A stretch of DNA of 64,000 bases from Pleionea mediterranea. Lineage in GTDB: Bacteria; Pseudomonadota; Gammaproteobacteria; Enterobacterales; Kangiellaceae. The stretch is from NCBI RefSeq assembly GCF_003148745.1, contig NZ_QGGU01000003.1:294526-358525 (forward strand), written 5' to 3'. The notes under the pieces were generated by a model. It had not been told where the DNA came from and ran no database searches. It worked only from the letters and a program-made list of their open reading frames with translations. The translations under genes were made by a program, and so were the position numbers. This document shows, piece after piece, positions 18,592 through 28,293 of this stretch (position 1 is its first letter; the number at the start of each line of letters is the position of its first letter).

Positions 18592-19762
18592 GTTTTTTCA
18601 GCAACACCTCTCTACCTTCTGCGATGCGCTCGGACAATTCAGGATCAATCTTTTTCAGACTCTCAAGCGCTGCTTCACCGGGTAACTCCTGTATACCGGC
18701 TTTAAATATTTCCGCCAATTGATAACTTTGGGAGTCACCCGCTAGCGAATAACCTCCGGCATCAAGCTCCATAATCAACTTCGCTTTTTCCAGCTTTTCA
18801 ACGACATCCATCAAGTTATCCATCTGTACATGAGAAATTTCATTTTGAATGGTTTTCATGGTAACTACTTGCCGATTTGCCTGTGCGTTAACCAATAGCT
18901 TTAATATTCGTGCAGCCAAAATAAAATGATGGCTTGCTTCTTTTCTATCTTCAGGCTGAAAAACACCCAGCGCATGGCAAATTTCAGCACCTATTAATAA
19001 GATCATCCAGGAAGTTTGCATCCATATTAGAAAAAGCGGTACAGACGCCAGAGCCCCGTAAATTAATTGATAAGTAGAAAATTGTTTAACAAATAAACCA
19101 AAACCCCATTTTAATATTTCAAATGCCGTTGCCGTTATTATTCCCGCAATAGCCGCATGACGAATTTTAACCGGTCGATTAGGCACCGCTAAAAACATAA
19201 CGGTAAAAGCAATAAACGCCATTAGTAAAGGGACCAGAAAGCTTAAAAAACCTACTTGCTTTTTGACGACATCCGACACCAATGGCAACGACGCAAAATA
19301 AGAGCTTAATCCGAGGCTCAATGCCAATAGTAATGGCCCCATGGTCAACACAGCCCAATACACCAGAAAAACACGAACCGGAGAGTTTTTCTTTCTTACT
19401 TGCCAGATTCGATTGAAGGATTGATCGATGGTTCGCATTAACATCATGGATGTAACCAGTAGAAATACTGCACCTATGGTAGTCAACCCTTGCGTATTGG
19501 TTACCGCTTTATTGATAAAATTACGAACATTATCGCCCGACTCGGGCAGTAAGTTTTGAAAAATAAACTGCTGCACATCCGCCTCCATCGCCTGTATTTG
19601 CGGAAATAATGACAACAGAGCTAAAACAACCGTCAGAAAAGGAATCAGAGATAATAAACTGGTAACCGTTAGTTCAGCTGCAACCGAGCGGCAACGATCT
19701 TTCTCAAATCGCTCAAATACAAAAAATATAAATTGTTTAAACCAATGAAGCTTTTCTTCCAT
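18554..19762 (-). CDS. YihY/virulence-factor-BrkB-family inner-membrane protein
   Basis: 402 residues, about six membrane helices, with the family pattern ELTVTSLLSLIPFLTVVLAL near the N-terminus, NFINKAVTNTQGLTTIGAVF, WRVR-like IWQVRKKNSPVRVF and FLIWMQTSWMILLIGAEIC. A cytoplasmic C-terminal region of about 130 residues (DNLMDVVEKLEKAKLIMELD) follows. The family was once thought to be ribonuclease BN, which is now rejected; its transport role is unclear. The gene is divergent from the arsC-like gene and convergent, overlapping, with the upstream unknown gene. Confidence 0.9.
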   Translation of the reverse strand: MEEKLHWFKQFIFFVFERFEKDRCRSVAAELTVTSLLSLIPFLTVVLALLSLFPQIQAMEADVQQFIFQNLLPESGDNVRNFINKAVTNTQGLTTIGAVFLLVTSMMLMRTIDQSFNRIWQVRKKNSPVRVFLVYWAVLTMGPLLLALSLGLSSYFASLPLVSDVVKKQVGFLSFLVPLLMAFIAFTVMFLAVPNRPVKIRHAAIAGIITATAFEILKWGFGLFVKQFSTYQLIYGALASVPLFLIWMQTSWMILLIGAEICHALGVFQPEDRKEASHHFILAARILKLLVNAQANRQVVTMKTIQNEISHVQMDNLMDVVEKLEKAKLIMELDAGGYSLAGDSQSYQLAEIFKAGIQELPGEAALESLKKIDPELSERIAEGREVLLKKLSDPLVAESNQG

Positions 19763-19821
19763 TTATAATTCAGCCTACAATAGCGGTTTTATGAAATTGA
19801 ATAATTAACAGGTTTTTGACT

Positions 19822-20773
<952 letters not shown>

Positions 20774-20786
20774 CGATGAATCTCTT

Positions 20787-21158
20787 ATGACTCTAGTTCA
20801 AAAATTAAATATATGGCATTGGACAACCTTATTAAGTTATCTAATGCTTGTCGTTCTATTAATAATTTGGCCGACTCTATTTTACCCACCTGAATCTATG
20901 CCCCCATTATTATTGACAGTTATATGGGTTTTCCCTCTGTTGTTTCCTGCTATTGGCATTATTAAACGACGTTACTACACCTATGCCTGGTCACAATTTA
21001 TCAATATGATTTATTTTTGCCACGCTACCGTTTATTTGATGACCAGTGAAAAAGAGTTTTTTATTGCACTCATTGAAATGACGTTAGTACTGATATTTTT
21101 TAGTGCAACTATCGTTACCATTCAAATAAAAAAGAAGCTGACACAGCAAAGTCTCTGA
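20787..21158 (+). CDS. DUF2069 membrane protein
   Basis: 123 residues with four predicted membrane helices (WHWTTLLSYLMLVVLLIIW, PPLLLTVIWVFPLLFPAIGI, WSQFINMIYFCHATVYLM, ALIEMTLVLIFFSATIVTI). Length and helix pattern fit DUF2069, whose gene usually follows wrbA in gammaproteobacteria. A longer in-frame reading beginning inside wrbA is rejected because the family starts at this MTLVQKLN. Function unknown. The stop codon lies inside the first arm of a terminator hairpin. Confidence 0.85.
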   Translation: MTLVQKLNIWHWTTLLSYLMLVVLLIIWPTLFYPPESMPPLLLTVIWVFPLLFPAIGIIKRRYYTYAWSQFINMIYFCHATVYLMTSEKEFFIALIEMTLVLIFFSATIVTIQIKKKLTQQSL

Positions 21159-21174
21159 CTCAATATCAGAGACT
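21150..21174 (+). terminator. Intrinsic terminator after the arsC-wrbA-DUF2069 unit
   Basis: Perfect 9-bp stem AGTCTCTGA / TCAGAGACT with a 7-base loop, followed by TTAATTTA. The left arm overlaps the DUF2069 stop codon. The U-tract is weak. Confidence 0.6.
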
Positions 21175-21338
21175 TTAATTTATACATTATCGCCAAAAAC
21201 AATATATCCACTGTTTTACCCATTCAATTGTTAATATGTCACTTGTTGTCAGTTAACCACCTCATTAGACTGTTCCCTCTATATTGAGAGTAGTATACAA
21301 CTCATTCACACACGCAGTTCTACAATACGGAAATACTT

Positions 21339-23354
21339 ATGATTGTCAGACACTTGAAATTAGCGCTTGTAACCATTGTTTTAACGCTATCTCTTACCGT
21401 AAACCTTTATGCCCAATCACCCGATGCCGTTGTCACCATTGGTAATGATGCTTTGCTATCGATGACTGAACAACAACGTAATGCATTGGCAATTAAAACA
21501 ATTACCTCTCAGTCAAAAAAACAAAGCGATGCAGCGATCATTCGATTGCCAGAACAACAACTTGAAGCGCTTTCGCAGTACATGCACAAAAATCATCATC
21601 GATGTGGTGGTTACATCTGGCATGAGTCGGAAAGTTCTGCACAAAAGTATTTACAAAAAGTAGGCCAGCAGAACAATGATTCTGCTGCAGGCAATCGTAA
21701 ACTTGTTGATTACACTATTGATAATACGGATTCTGTGTATGCTTTATTATCAAGAGTCGTCAAATCCAATTTAACCGCAACAGTCGAAACATTGGGCGCC
21801 TACAACAACCGTTATTACACCCAGCAGTCAGGTGTCGATTCTGCTCAATGGATACAATCGTTTTGGAGTAATCTGGCCAGCACACGTAATGATATTTCAG
21901 TATCACTTTACCAACACAACTCCTGGGCTCAACCATCAGTAGTCGCAACCATTACCGGGCAATCATTACCCGATGAAGTTGTTGTTGTCGGCGGCCACCT
22001 TGACTCAATTAATGGCAGTAGTCCTTCAAATGGTCGTGCTCCCGGTTACGATGATAATGCTTCTGGCATTGCAGTAGTGAGTGAAACCTTACGGGCGATT
22101 GTCGAAAGTGGATTTAAACCCGAGCGCACGATTAAATTAATGGGTTATGCCGCAGAAGAAGTCGGCCTGCGTGGTTCAGGTGAAATCAGTGACCAGCATT
22201 TTGCCGACGGAGTAAATGTTGTGGGTGTGGCGCAATTTGATATGACAGGATTTAAGGGCACCAATAATAAAGACATTGTCTTTATGACAGACTACACCAA
22301 TGCTGAACAAAACCAGTTTATGTCCAACCTGCTGGATCATTATTTTACCGATGTTGAGTATGGTTACTCTCAGTGCGGTTATGGTTGTTCCGATCATGCA
22401 TCCTGGTTTGCAAATGGTTTTCCAGCCTCCATGCCTTTTGAATCCAACTTCAACGATTATAACGCCAGTATTCATACCGCCAATGACTATCAGTTCAACC
22501 CCGATCACGCGGTTAACTTTTTAAATTTATCCTTGGCATTTGTCGCTGAACTTGCCAAGGGTGATGCCGATCCTTATGAATCCATCAGCACCCTTGAATT
22601 TTCATCGTCAACCGCGTCACTCAATGAAGCCGCTACTGTAGCTGTCACCATTGAACGCTCTGGGCTTTTAAACGAAACCGCCACGGTAAACTATCAAACC
22701 ATTGACGGAACGGGCCTGGCTGGTGAACATTATCAAGCGACTTCTGGCGCTGTGAGCTGGGGTGTGAACGAGTCTGGCGAAAAATCGATTACTGTATCGG
22801 CTTTAGCCCTAAGTGAAGATGCCTCATTCACGTTGCAATTGTCAGATCCGGGTGGCAACGGTGAACTGGGCGAACAATCTACCATGGTGATCAATCTGGT
22901 GAATGAATCCATCAGTCAGGTTTCATTAAATACTGACAGCCTTGACGTTGATGAATCCACTACAGCAGAAGTTAGGATTCAACGTGCTGGCGATATTGAT
23001 CAAATAGCTACCGTTGCTTATCAAACAGTTAATGGCAGCGCTTCGGCAGGCACCGATTACACCTCAGTGTCAGGCACGCTTGAGTGGGCCGTTGGAGACT
23101 CGGACGACAAAGTCATTGAACTCTCGGTTAGCAATGTAAGTGAAGATAAAACCTTTACACTTGACCTGAGAAATGTTGGTGGTAACGCTGAACTTGGAAC
23201 AATACCTGAAGTGACAGTTACCATTAAAAACACCAATACCGATAATGATTCTGATCAGGAAGAGCCCCCTGCATCAAATGATTCTGGTGGCGGCGCTCTG
23301 TTTTTAATCAGTCTTGGACTATTAGGACTGCGACGAGTAAGACAAAGCAGCTAG
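21339..23354 (+). CDS. Secreted M28 zinc aminopeptidase with two Calx-beta-like repeats and sorting tail
   Basis: 671 residues. Signal peptide to about residue 25 (cleavage near YAQ). The catalytic domain closely resembles the Vibrio/Aeromonas leucine aminopeptidase: VVVGGHLDS (metal ligand His220), PGYDDNASGIAV (bridging Asp238), GYAAEEVGLRGSGE (catalytic Glu273, ligand Glu274), FDMTGFKG (Asp301), CGYGCSDHASW (Cys346-Cys350, a disulfide in the Vibrio enzyme) and SIHTAND (His379). Two Calx-beta-like beta-sandwich modules follow (about 420-530 and 535-640; TASLNEAATVAVTIERSG, DSLDVDESTTAEVRIQRAG). The tail SGGGALFLISLGLLGLRRVR is a GlyGly-CTERM-type signal, normally cut by rhombosortase. It degrades extracellular peptides by inference. 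Long promoter region and own terminator suggest a single transcript. Confidence 0.93.
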   Translation: MIVRHLKLALVTIVLTLSLTVNLYAQSPDAVVTIGNDALLSMTEQQRNALAIKTITSQSKKQSDAAIIRLPEQQLEALSQYMHKNHHRCGGYIWHESESSAQKYLQKVGQQNNDSAAGNRKLVDYTIDNTDSVYALLSRVVKSNLTATVETLGAYNNRYYTQQSGVDSAQWIQSFWSNLASTRNDISVSLYQHNSWAQPSVVATITGQSLPDEVVVVGGHLDSINGSSPSNGRAPGYDDNASGIAVVSETLRAIVESGFKPERTIKLMGYAAEEVGLRGSGEISDQHFADGVNVVGVAQFDMTGFKGTNNKDIVFMTDYTNAEQNQFMSNLLDHYFTDVEYGYSQCGYGCSDHASWFANGFPASMPFESNFNDYNASIHTANDYQFNPDHAVNFLNLSLAFVAELAKGDADPYESISTLEFSSSTASLNEAATVAVTIERSGLLNETATVNYQTIDGTGLAGEHYQATSGAVSWGVNESGEKSITVSALALSEDASFTLQLSDPGGNGELGEQSTMVINLVNESISQVSLNTDSLDVDESTTAEVRIQRAGDIDQIATVAYQTVNGSASAGTDYTSVSGTLEWAVGDSDDKVIELSVSNVSEDKTFTLDLRNVGGNAELGTIPEVTVTIKNTNTDNDSDQEEPPASNDSGGGALFLISLGLLGLRRVRQSS

Positions 23355-23372
23355 ATTTCTTATACTTTATTC

Positions 23373-23405
23373 AAAAAAAATCCCCGCGATAACGGGGATT
23401 TTTTT
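23373..23405. terminator. Bidirectional intrinsic terminator after the aminopeptidase gene
   Basis: A run of eight A, stem AATCCCCG / CGGGGATT with loop CGATAA, then seven T. Works in either direction; it separates the plus-strand aminopeptidase from the minus-strand genes that follow. Confidence 0.85.
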
Positions 23406-23422
23406 GTATGGAATGATTCTGC

Positions 23423-23461
23423 CTTCTACTTTCTACACTCTATTTTCTATCTTCTACTTTC
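23423..23461. repeat. Low-complexity pyrimidine tract with TTCTA/TCTAC units
   Basis: 39 bases almost only C/T with spaced A, made of imperfect CTTCTACTTTCTACAC-like units. It lies between the terminator and the minus-strand gene that begins downstream. No regulatory role is evident. Confidence 0.5.
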
Positions 23462-23521
23462 AATATTTAACCGTAAAACTTAATCTCTATGGATTTTAAA
23501 CCATATTATACTTAAGCAGTT

Positions 23522-24037
23522 TTACTGCAAAAATGCTTGCTCATCACTAATGAAACAAGCGTCAACTTCAGATGGCCTATTACTCCTGTCAATAACCCAA
23601 CACTCCTTGTAAATAGAACAGTAACAAAGTTCAATTCCTATGGAATCATCGTCTTTAACAAGTTTTTGCACATCTTCTCCTTTATAAGACACTGGGGTAA
23701 TGGTTTTTTGAGGAGATAAAGTACGGGTACTGATATGTGATTGACGAATATTTCTAAAGGACTCAATTTCACTCCACGCTCTTATAGGCTTTGTTCCATG
23801 ATTGATTTTTGCATATTGAATTAATGCAGGGCCAGTACCGCTATTTGTCACACCATAACTGAACGTATCACCACTAAAGCTTCTAAATATTTCCAACCGA
23901 GGCCATACCGATGCTCTAGCATATTCACGATCAACATAGGCTGAGTAAATAGATGTAAACGCTGTAACCAAGCCTATTAACAGTGCTGATAGAGCAACAA
24001 TCATATCAGGATTTTTATACCATTTTATTTGTTCCAC
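23522..24037 (-). CDS. Membrane-anchored protein of unknown function
   Basis: 171 residues. One N-terminal membrane helix (VALSALLIGLVTAFTSIYSA) and a beta-rich remainder with ARASVWPRLEIFRSFSGDTF, YGVTNSGTGPALIQYAKINH and CYCSIYKECWVIDR. VTNSGTGPA is a recurring motif in many small membrane-tethered hypothetical proteins of marine gammaproteobacteria. No enzymatic motif. It stands 58 bp from the next gene on the same strand and may be cotranscribed with it. Confidence 0.7.
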   Translation of the reverse strand: MEQIKWYKNPDMIVALSALLIGLVTAFTSIYSAYVDREYARASVWPRLEIFRSFSGDTFSYGVTNSGTGPALIQYAKINHGTKPIRAWSEIESFRNIRQSHISTRTLSPQKTITPVSYKGEDVQKLVKDDDSIGIELCYCSIYKECWVIDRSNRPSEVDACFISDEQAFLQ

Positions 24038-24095
24038 TTTGAATTGCTCCTCTTTGTATTAACCCTTCAGTTAACCACTCATTAAAATAAAGTAT

Positions 24096-24740
24096 TCAAT
24101 CACCGCCACCACAGCCACCGCAAGAACTACTGCAGCCGCCTGTTCCATTTGTAGAGTGTTTAACTAACCACTTTAAAACTTGATAAGCAACATAAGCGCC
24201 TAAAATCCAAATCGCTATTTCACCGGCACTGGTTTCCTCTGTTATCGTACAAGCCGTCAATAATGTACTCACAAAAATCAAGGATAACCAATACGACTTT
24301 GTAGGCATTGCTGCAATTTTTGATTTTTCTGCACTTATAGCATTTATTTCACCCCAAACCTTCTTATCAGGCGGACCAAAATGAAGTTGATAAAGCGCTA
24401 ACGTTTTTTCATAGGACGTTATATCCTGCTGTTTGCAAACCTGAGATAAAGAGGATGGAATATGATGAATTTCTTTACCTAGTAGATCACGACATAACTC
24501 ATGCCAATATGAATGTGTAAACGTTAAATGACAATGCCATACCCTATCAATAACTTTTGATGGCGATAATCGCTCACTAGACATATTTAATAAACAGAGA
24601 AACTTTTTATACTCTGATACTGCCAGAAAAGTAAATTTTTTGGACCAGTTATTGTCAGACATAAGCTTTGATATAAATATGGTTTTATCACCATTAACTT
24701 GAATGTCGAAGTTTAAAATTTCATTATTTACGTTTTTCAT
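24096..24740 (-). CDS. GRDP-like (DUF1399-type) protein with two membrane helices and Gly/Cys tail
   Basis: 214 residues. The N-terminal domain carries IDRVWHCHLTFTHSYW (Trp68, His69, His71, His76) and KEIHHIP (His92, His93), matching the His-rich pattern of glycine-rich domain proteins (DEVWH-H...HHxP). YEKTLALYQLHFGPPDKKVWG completes that pattern. Two membrane helices follow (SYWLSLIFVSTLLTACT; EIAIWILGAYVAYQVLKWLV), then a tail TGGCSSSCGGCGGGD with three Cys among Gly. The tail recalls cysteine-glycine ends of other small membrane proteins. Biochemical role unknown; the conserved His might bind metal, which is inference. Confidence 0.72.
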   Translation of the reverse strand: MKNVNNEILNFDIQVNGDKTIFISKLMSDNNWSKKFTFLAVSEYKKFLCLLNMSSERLSPSKVIDRVWHCHLTFTHSYWHELCRDLLGKEIHHIPSSLSQVCKQQDITSYEKTLALYQLHFGPPDKKVWGEINAISAEKSKIAAMPTKSYWLSLIFVSTLLTACTITEETSAGEIAIWILGAYVAYQVLKWLVKHSTNGTGGCSSSCGGCGGGD

Positions 24741-24858
24741 AGTGTTTTTATCACCTGCATTAAACCAACGTTTATTGGCTTCAAGTTTTTCATCAACATA
24801 AAATACATTAGTAAGAGTTTATTGTTAGTTATTATCGAAACTTTATTAAGTTCAAGAG

Positions 24859-25209
24859 TTATTCATTCTGTAAGCTTAAATTCAGATCGATAAAAGCAAC
24901 AATATAACCATACTCTTTATCGGTAAGTCGGTTTGCTTTATAAAGCTCTGTTGCTCGCTCAAACGTCCAGGGCTCACCATCTGGATTTTCAGGTATGGAT
25001 AAGTCTGTTTCTAATAAGGACTGGTCGACAACTTGCAATCCTTTTTTTGCTGCTTTTTGTGCACAATGGCTTAATACATACTCAACAGCGTAGTGATCCA
25101 CTGCTGGAGCACCACTGTATTCTGTTTCACAAGCAACTTTGATACTGCCATCCGTTGATATATATTCAAGCTTTCCTTGTGTGGTACAAGCGGTTAAAAC
25201 TAGTGCTCG
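24859..25209 (-). pseudogene. Lipoprotein gene whose signal-peptide start has been removed by an IS30 element
   Basis: The frame reads RALVLTACTTQGKLEYISTD from the left IS30 end, that is, the last part of a lipoprotein signal peptide with lipobox LTAC, followed by about 105 residues ending NLSLQNE. No start codon exists between the lipobox and the IS border; a TGA lies just inside the IS. Internal ATG use (position 25101) would give an 80-residue cytoplasmic stub. The mature part contains GEPWTFERATELYKANRLTD, with no recognised domain. I see no matching N-terminal fragment on the far side of the IS, so part of the gene was lost. Confidence 0.65.
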
Positions 25210-25210
25210 A

Positions 25211-25770
25211 ATTCATATAATAAGTGCAATTCCCAGAGTAATTTAAAAGTGGCTACAATTGGTTTGCGAATCAATAAACCACAACTCTAGGAATTGCCAT
25301 GAAACATTATCAACATTTAAACAAAGAAGAAAGATTTTATATTTGGAATGCCTTAAGAACAGGCAGTACTCAGAAAGAAGTCGCAGTAACGCTTGGGCGG
25401 CATCCTTCAACGATTAGCAGAGAAATCAAACGTAATAAGTATGCGAGAGCTAAAATTTACACCTATCATTGGGCGCTGGAAATAGTAAGGTGGCGAAAAA
25501 GACGAGTTGCCAGGACAAAACATAGAAAGTTAAATCAGGCCAAAATAAATATGATTGAGCAACTTATCCGTCATAATCTAAGTCCTGAGCAGGTGAGTGG
25601 CTATCTGAAAATACATCACAATATATCGATCAGTCACGAGACTATCTACCGCTATATTTACTCGGATAAAGCTCGTCATCAGTCACTGAAGCCCTTTATG
25701 CGACAAGGCGCAAAAAGACGTCGAAAAGGTTAACCACATTCAACCCTGAAGTGCACACGAAGTATTGAAT
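25211..25770 (+). mobile_element. Internally deleted IS30-family element
   Basis: Left end ATTCATATAATAAGTGCAATTC and right end (reverse complement) ATTCAATACTTCGTGTGCAC share ATTCA, TA and GTGCAnTTC, consistent with degenerate terminal inverted repeats. A 10-bp inverted repeat CCACATTCAA (25734-25743) / TTGAATGTGG (25765-25774) sits across the right end. The element is about 560 bp, roughly half the usual length, because the 3' two thirds of the transposase gene is missing. It has cut a lipoprotein gene on its left. Confidence 0.6.
25299..25733 (+). pseudogene. IS30-family transposase, N-terminal part only
   Basis: 144 codons: MKHYQHLNKEERFYIWNALR, the helix-turn-helix QKEVAVTLGRHPSTISREIK, and NLSPEQVSGYLKIHHNISIS / HETIYRYIYSDKARH, all typical of IS30 transposases. 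It ends at KRRRKG with a stop directly before the right IS end. The DDE catalytic domain (another 180-200 residues) is absent, so it cannot transpose alone but could still bind the IS ends. Confidence 0.85.
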
Positions 25771-25844
25771 GTGGGTTATTATTTTAATTTCGGCATGCGT
25801 CGCGAGATTCTCATTAAAGCTATAGGTATCAGTAGGATAAATAT

Positions 25845-26924
25845 TTATATATGCGCCAATACTTCGAAGGTTAATGGAAAGCATACAATGGCATTGGCGA
25901 CAACTAATGAATGATGAAGTTTATAATTTATAAACCTTTTTGGTAGTAAAAATATGGTCGATACGCCAATCAATAGTCCACTACCCCAAACAAAACGATC
26001 GAAATATAAGGCAATAATAAAAGCTGTTGCTGGTAACAAACAGGTTGCAAAGGTGATTGACGATAAGCACGTTAACAAAGATCTTTTTCGAATTGTCAGT
26101 ACATCAAGATATGACGCGGTCACTTCATAAGCGCGGTCAGTCGTTGTTATCATCACGGTTACCAGGTTAAATAAAACAATAAAAAGCAATGCCCCTAAAA
26201 TAATGCTGTTGAAATAGGTTGCCATCAAATATATAAAGGCGACTGTAAAGGATTGACATAAAAACATCGGCTTTCTGAAAAGATAGGCAGTCAATAAGAT
26301 TCTATTGGAGCGATATCTAAAAATATAACGAACCAGCCATGTTTTAAAAATGAATAGTAGACCAATAAAAGCCATCACTAACAGTGATGCTGTATCTAGA
26401 TACCCATGAACAAAAATATAAGTCAAAAAAGAAACCAGCCAAAACGCCTTTATATGAGACTGATAAAAGCAGGATAAAATAATAATGCCATAAAAGGCTA
26501 ATAAAAAAACATTAAAGGCAAGCACGTTCGTTGAAAGATCATTCTCGAACGCGACGTAAAAGTAAGCAAGTGCTAATAGCAGGTGAACTGGAGTAAGGAC
26601 AATCAAGTCAACTAAAACAACCGAAGCTTTGATAATCGATTTACTTGCCGCAAGTTGAGTGAGCTGACATATACGGTTGCTGCCATAGCATAACTGGTGC
26701 AGCTTGTTGATTATGAGAGCAACACCTAATGTAAACGATGAAAAAATTACAGCGCGAATCAATAATGAAATATCTCCGCGACTGAGCATTTGCAACAAAT
26801 AAGGTAACAATAAGATCATTGCTGGCATTAACGCCATTACAACGGCAACAACCTTAGCTTGTTCTTTGAACAACTGTTTTAGTGTTCTCGAGGTTTGCTT
26901 AAAAAGCAGGTTAACCGTATTCAT
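25845..26924 (-). CDS. ABC transporter membrane protein, probable exporter permease
   Basis: 359 residues and about ten to eleven hydrophobic helices (VVAVVMALMPAMILLLPYLL, VVLVDLIVLTPVHLLLALAY, VFLLAFYGIIILSCFY, LVMAFIGLLFIFKTWL, NAIVCFPLTFEVLAHI). I recognise no named permease family. Its first 14 bp overlap the end of the ATP-binding gene, so the two almost certainly form one transporter. Location at the end of the peptide/HEAT/cupin operon suggests export of the 36-residue peptide or its product, or self-immunity. It lies 75 bp from the IS30 remnant. Confidence 0.75.
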   Translation of the reverse strand: MNTVNLLFKQTSRTLKQLFKEQAKVVAVVMALMPAMILLLPYLLQMLSRGDISLLIRAVIFSSFTLGVALIINKLHQLCYGSNRICQLTQLAASKSIIKASVVLVDLIVLTPVHLLLALAYFYVAFENDLSTNVLAFNVFLLAFYGIIILSCFYQSHIKAFWLVSFLTYIFVHGYLDTASLLVMAFIGLLFIFKTWLVRYIFRYRSNRILLTAYLFRKPMFLCQSFTVAFIYLMATYFNSIILGALLFIVLFNLVTVMITTTDRAYEVTASYLDVLTIRKRSLLTCLSSITFATCLLPATAFIIALYFDRFVWGSGLLIGVSTIFLLPKRFINYKLHHSLVVANAIVCFPLTFEVLAHI

Positions 26925-27531
26925 TTAACTTATAAAATGGAAGTAAAGAAAAGCTACTGTCAAATGCCGAGTGCTGAACGTGAGTCGATATAATCACTAA
27001 CTTATTCGTCAGCTCAGATAATTCCTTTATAAATACATCGCAGGACTGGTTATCTAAACCATTGAGTGGTTCATCAAAAATATACAGGTCGCAATCACTG
27101 CATAGCGCAATCAGTAACATCAACTTTTTCGCATTACCCAATGATAAGTCTCCAAGCGACTTCATCGAGTCAATGTCGAAACCCAACGAGTCAGCTAATG
27201 ACTCAAGCTTCGATTGTGTGCGACGAGGACGCTGTGCTAGAGCAAAGGGAATAAACTCACTGACATATAGCTGATTAAAAAATGTTAAACTATCGGGAAC
27301 GTAGCTAACACATTTTGTGTATTGGAAATATTGCTTCTTCTGATCCACTTCAGATAACTTGATGGTGCCCGACCATTGATCGTCTGCACCAGCGAGAATA
27401 CGCAATAAGGTAGATTTTCCACAGCCATTAGGACCATGAATAATGTATCTACCGAGCTTCAGCTTAAAGCTCAAATCATGAATTGCCAGCTTATTATTAT
27501 AGCTTTTACTCAAATGTTCAATTGTTATCAA
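26911..27531 (-). CDS. ABC transporter ATP-binding protein
   Basis: 206 residues, a minimal nucleotide-binding domain. Walker A GPNGCGKST (33-41), signature LSLGN (129-133), Walker B DLYIFDEP with catalytic Glu154, D-loop NGLD and switch His184 (IISTH) are all in place. It is shorter than usual and the ABC signature departs from LSGGQ. It supplies ATP hydrolysis to the permease encoded next and begins 12 bp after the cupin-like gene. Confidence 0.92.
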   Translation of the reverse strand: MITIEHLSKSYNNKLAIHDLSFKLKLGRYIIHGPNGCGKSTLLRILAGADDQWSGTIKLSEVDQKKQYFQYTKCVSYVPDSLTFFNQLYVSEFIPFALAQRPRRTQSKLESLADSLGFDIDSMKSLGDLSLGNAKKLMLLIALCSDCDLYIFDEPLNGLDNQSCDVFIKELSELTNKLVIISTHVQHSAFDSSFSLLPFYKLNEYG

Positions 27532-27543
27532 TATAATACCTAG

Positions 27544-28293
27544 TTATGCCAACTGCTTGGTTCGGTAATTTTCGAACAATGACGTAAGTTCACTATCTTG
27601 TAAGTGATCTACATATCTTTCCATTTCATTCAATGGAGAACCTTGAGAAACAACATGATCAAAATATACTTTTTCATCTTCTATTTTGAAAGCATATTGT
27701 GACTTCGTGCATTTTTGTTTAGGTAATAAGTTAATGGAAATAGAAAAGTCATCGGGGGCAAACTGTGTATGTATGTGTTTGCTTGCCTCATAAATCATAA
27801 GACTACCTTTATCCAGAGTGAATCGCCCTACATAGTTTGCGTTAACAGGGGCTCCTTTTGTTGCTAAAGCCTGCTCATACTCATAAGTGTAAATGTCGGT
27901 TGAATACCCTGGACCATAGTATCCAACTGTCAAGAAATGAAAGTTATGATCGTGGGGGAAGTTATAAGCAAAATAACTCTCAGAAAATTCCTTTTGTATC
28001 GAAAAATCTTCAGGCCTTGGCCAAAAATTAATTCGAATATCATAATGCTCTCGTTCCGCTACCAACAGCGATTGTATGTTGTATGAGCTATTTTTCTGGA
28101 AGTTTTCTAAATCCATTAATTCGCGATGTAAAAAATCCGTTAGCAGATCTTTGTTATTTGAAAGTGAGTGGAAAGCATCTAAAATCGGCTTATAATCACT
28201 TGGCTCAAGAATTGGTCCGATTGAATCACATAGCTCACAAAACGCCTCAAGCTCTATAGTTTTGTCGTTTTGCATTATAACTTTAAAATTCAT
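27544..28293 (-). CDS. Cupin-like protein, candidate peptide-modifying oxygenase
   Basis: 249 residues. Helical N-terminus (CELCDSIGPILEPSDYKPIL), then a beta-rich core with AYNFPHDHNFHFLTVGYYGP (His114, His116, His119) and, about 45 residues later, TLDKGSLMIYEASKHIHTQF (His173, His175) then FSISINLLP. The spacing resembles the two cupin motifs, with a metal-binding His set. I cannot name the family. A 2-oxoglutarate or cysteine-dioxygenase-like chemistry is possible but unproved. Its ATG overlaps the HEAT gene stop (ATGA). Its place between a small peptide and an exporter makes peptide modification a sensible hypothesis. Confidence 0.7.
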   Translation of the reverse strand: MNFKVIMQNDKTIELEAFCELCDSIGPILEPSDYKPILDAFHSLSNNKDLLTDFLHRELMDLENFQKNSSYNIQSLLVAEREHYDIRINFWPRPEDFSIQKEFSESYFAYNFPHDHNFHFLTVGYYGPGYSTDIYTYEYEQALATKGAPVNANYVGRFTLDKGSLMIYEASKHIHTQFAPDDFSISINLLPKQKCTKSQYAFKIEDEKVYFDHVVSQGSPLNEMERYVDHLQDSELTSLFENYRTKQLA

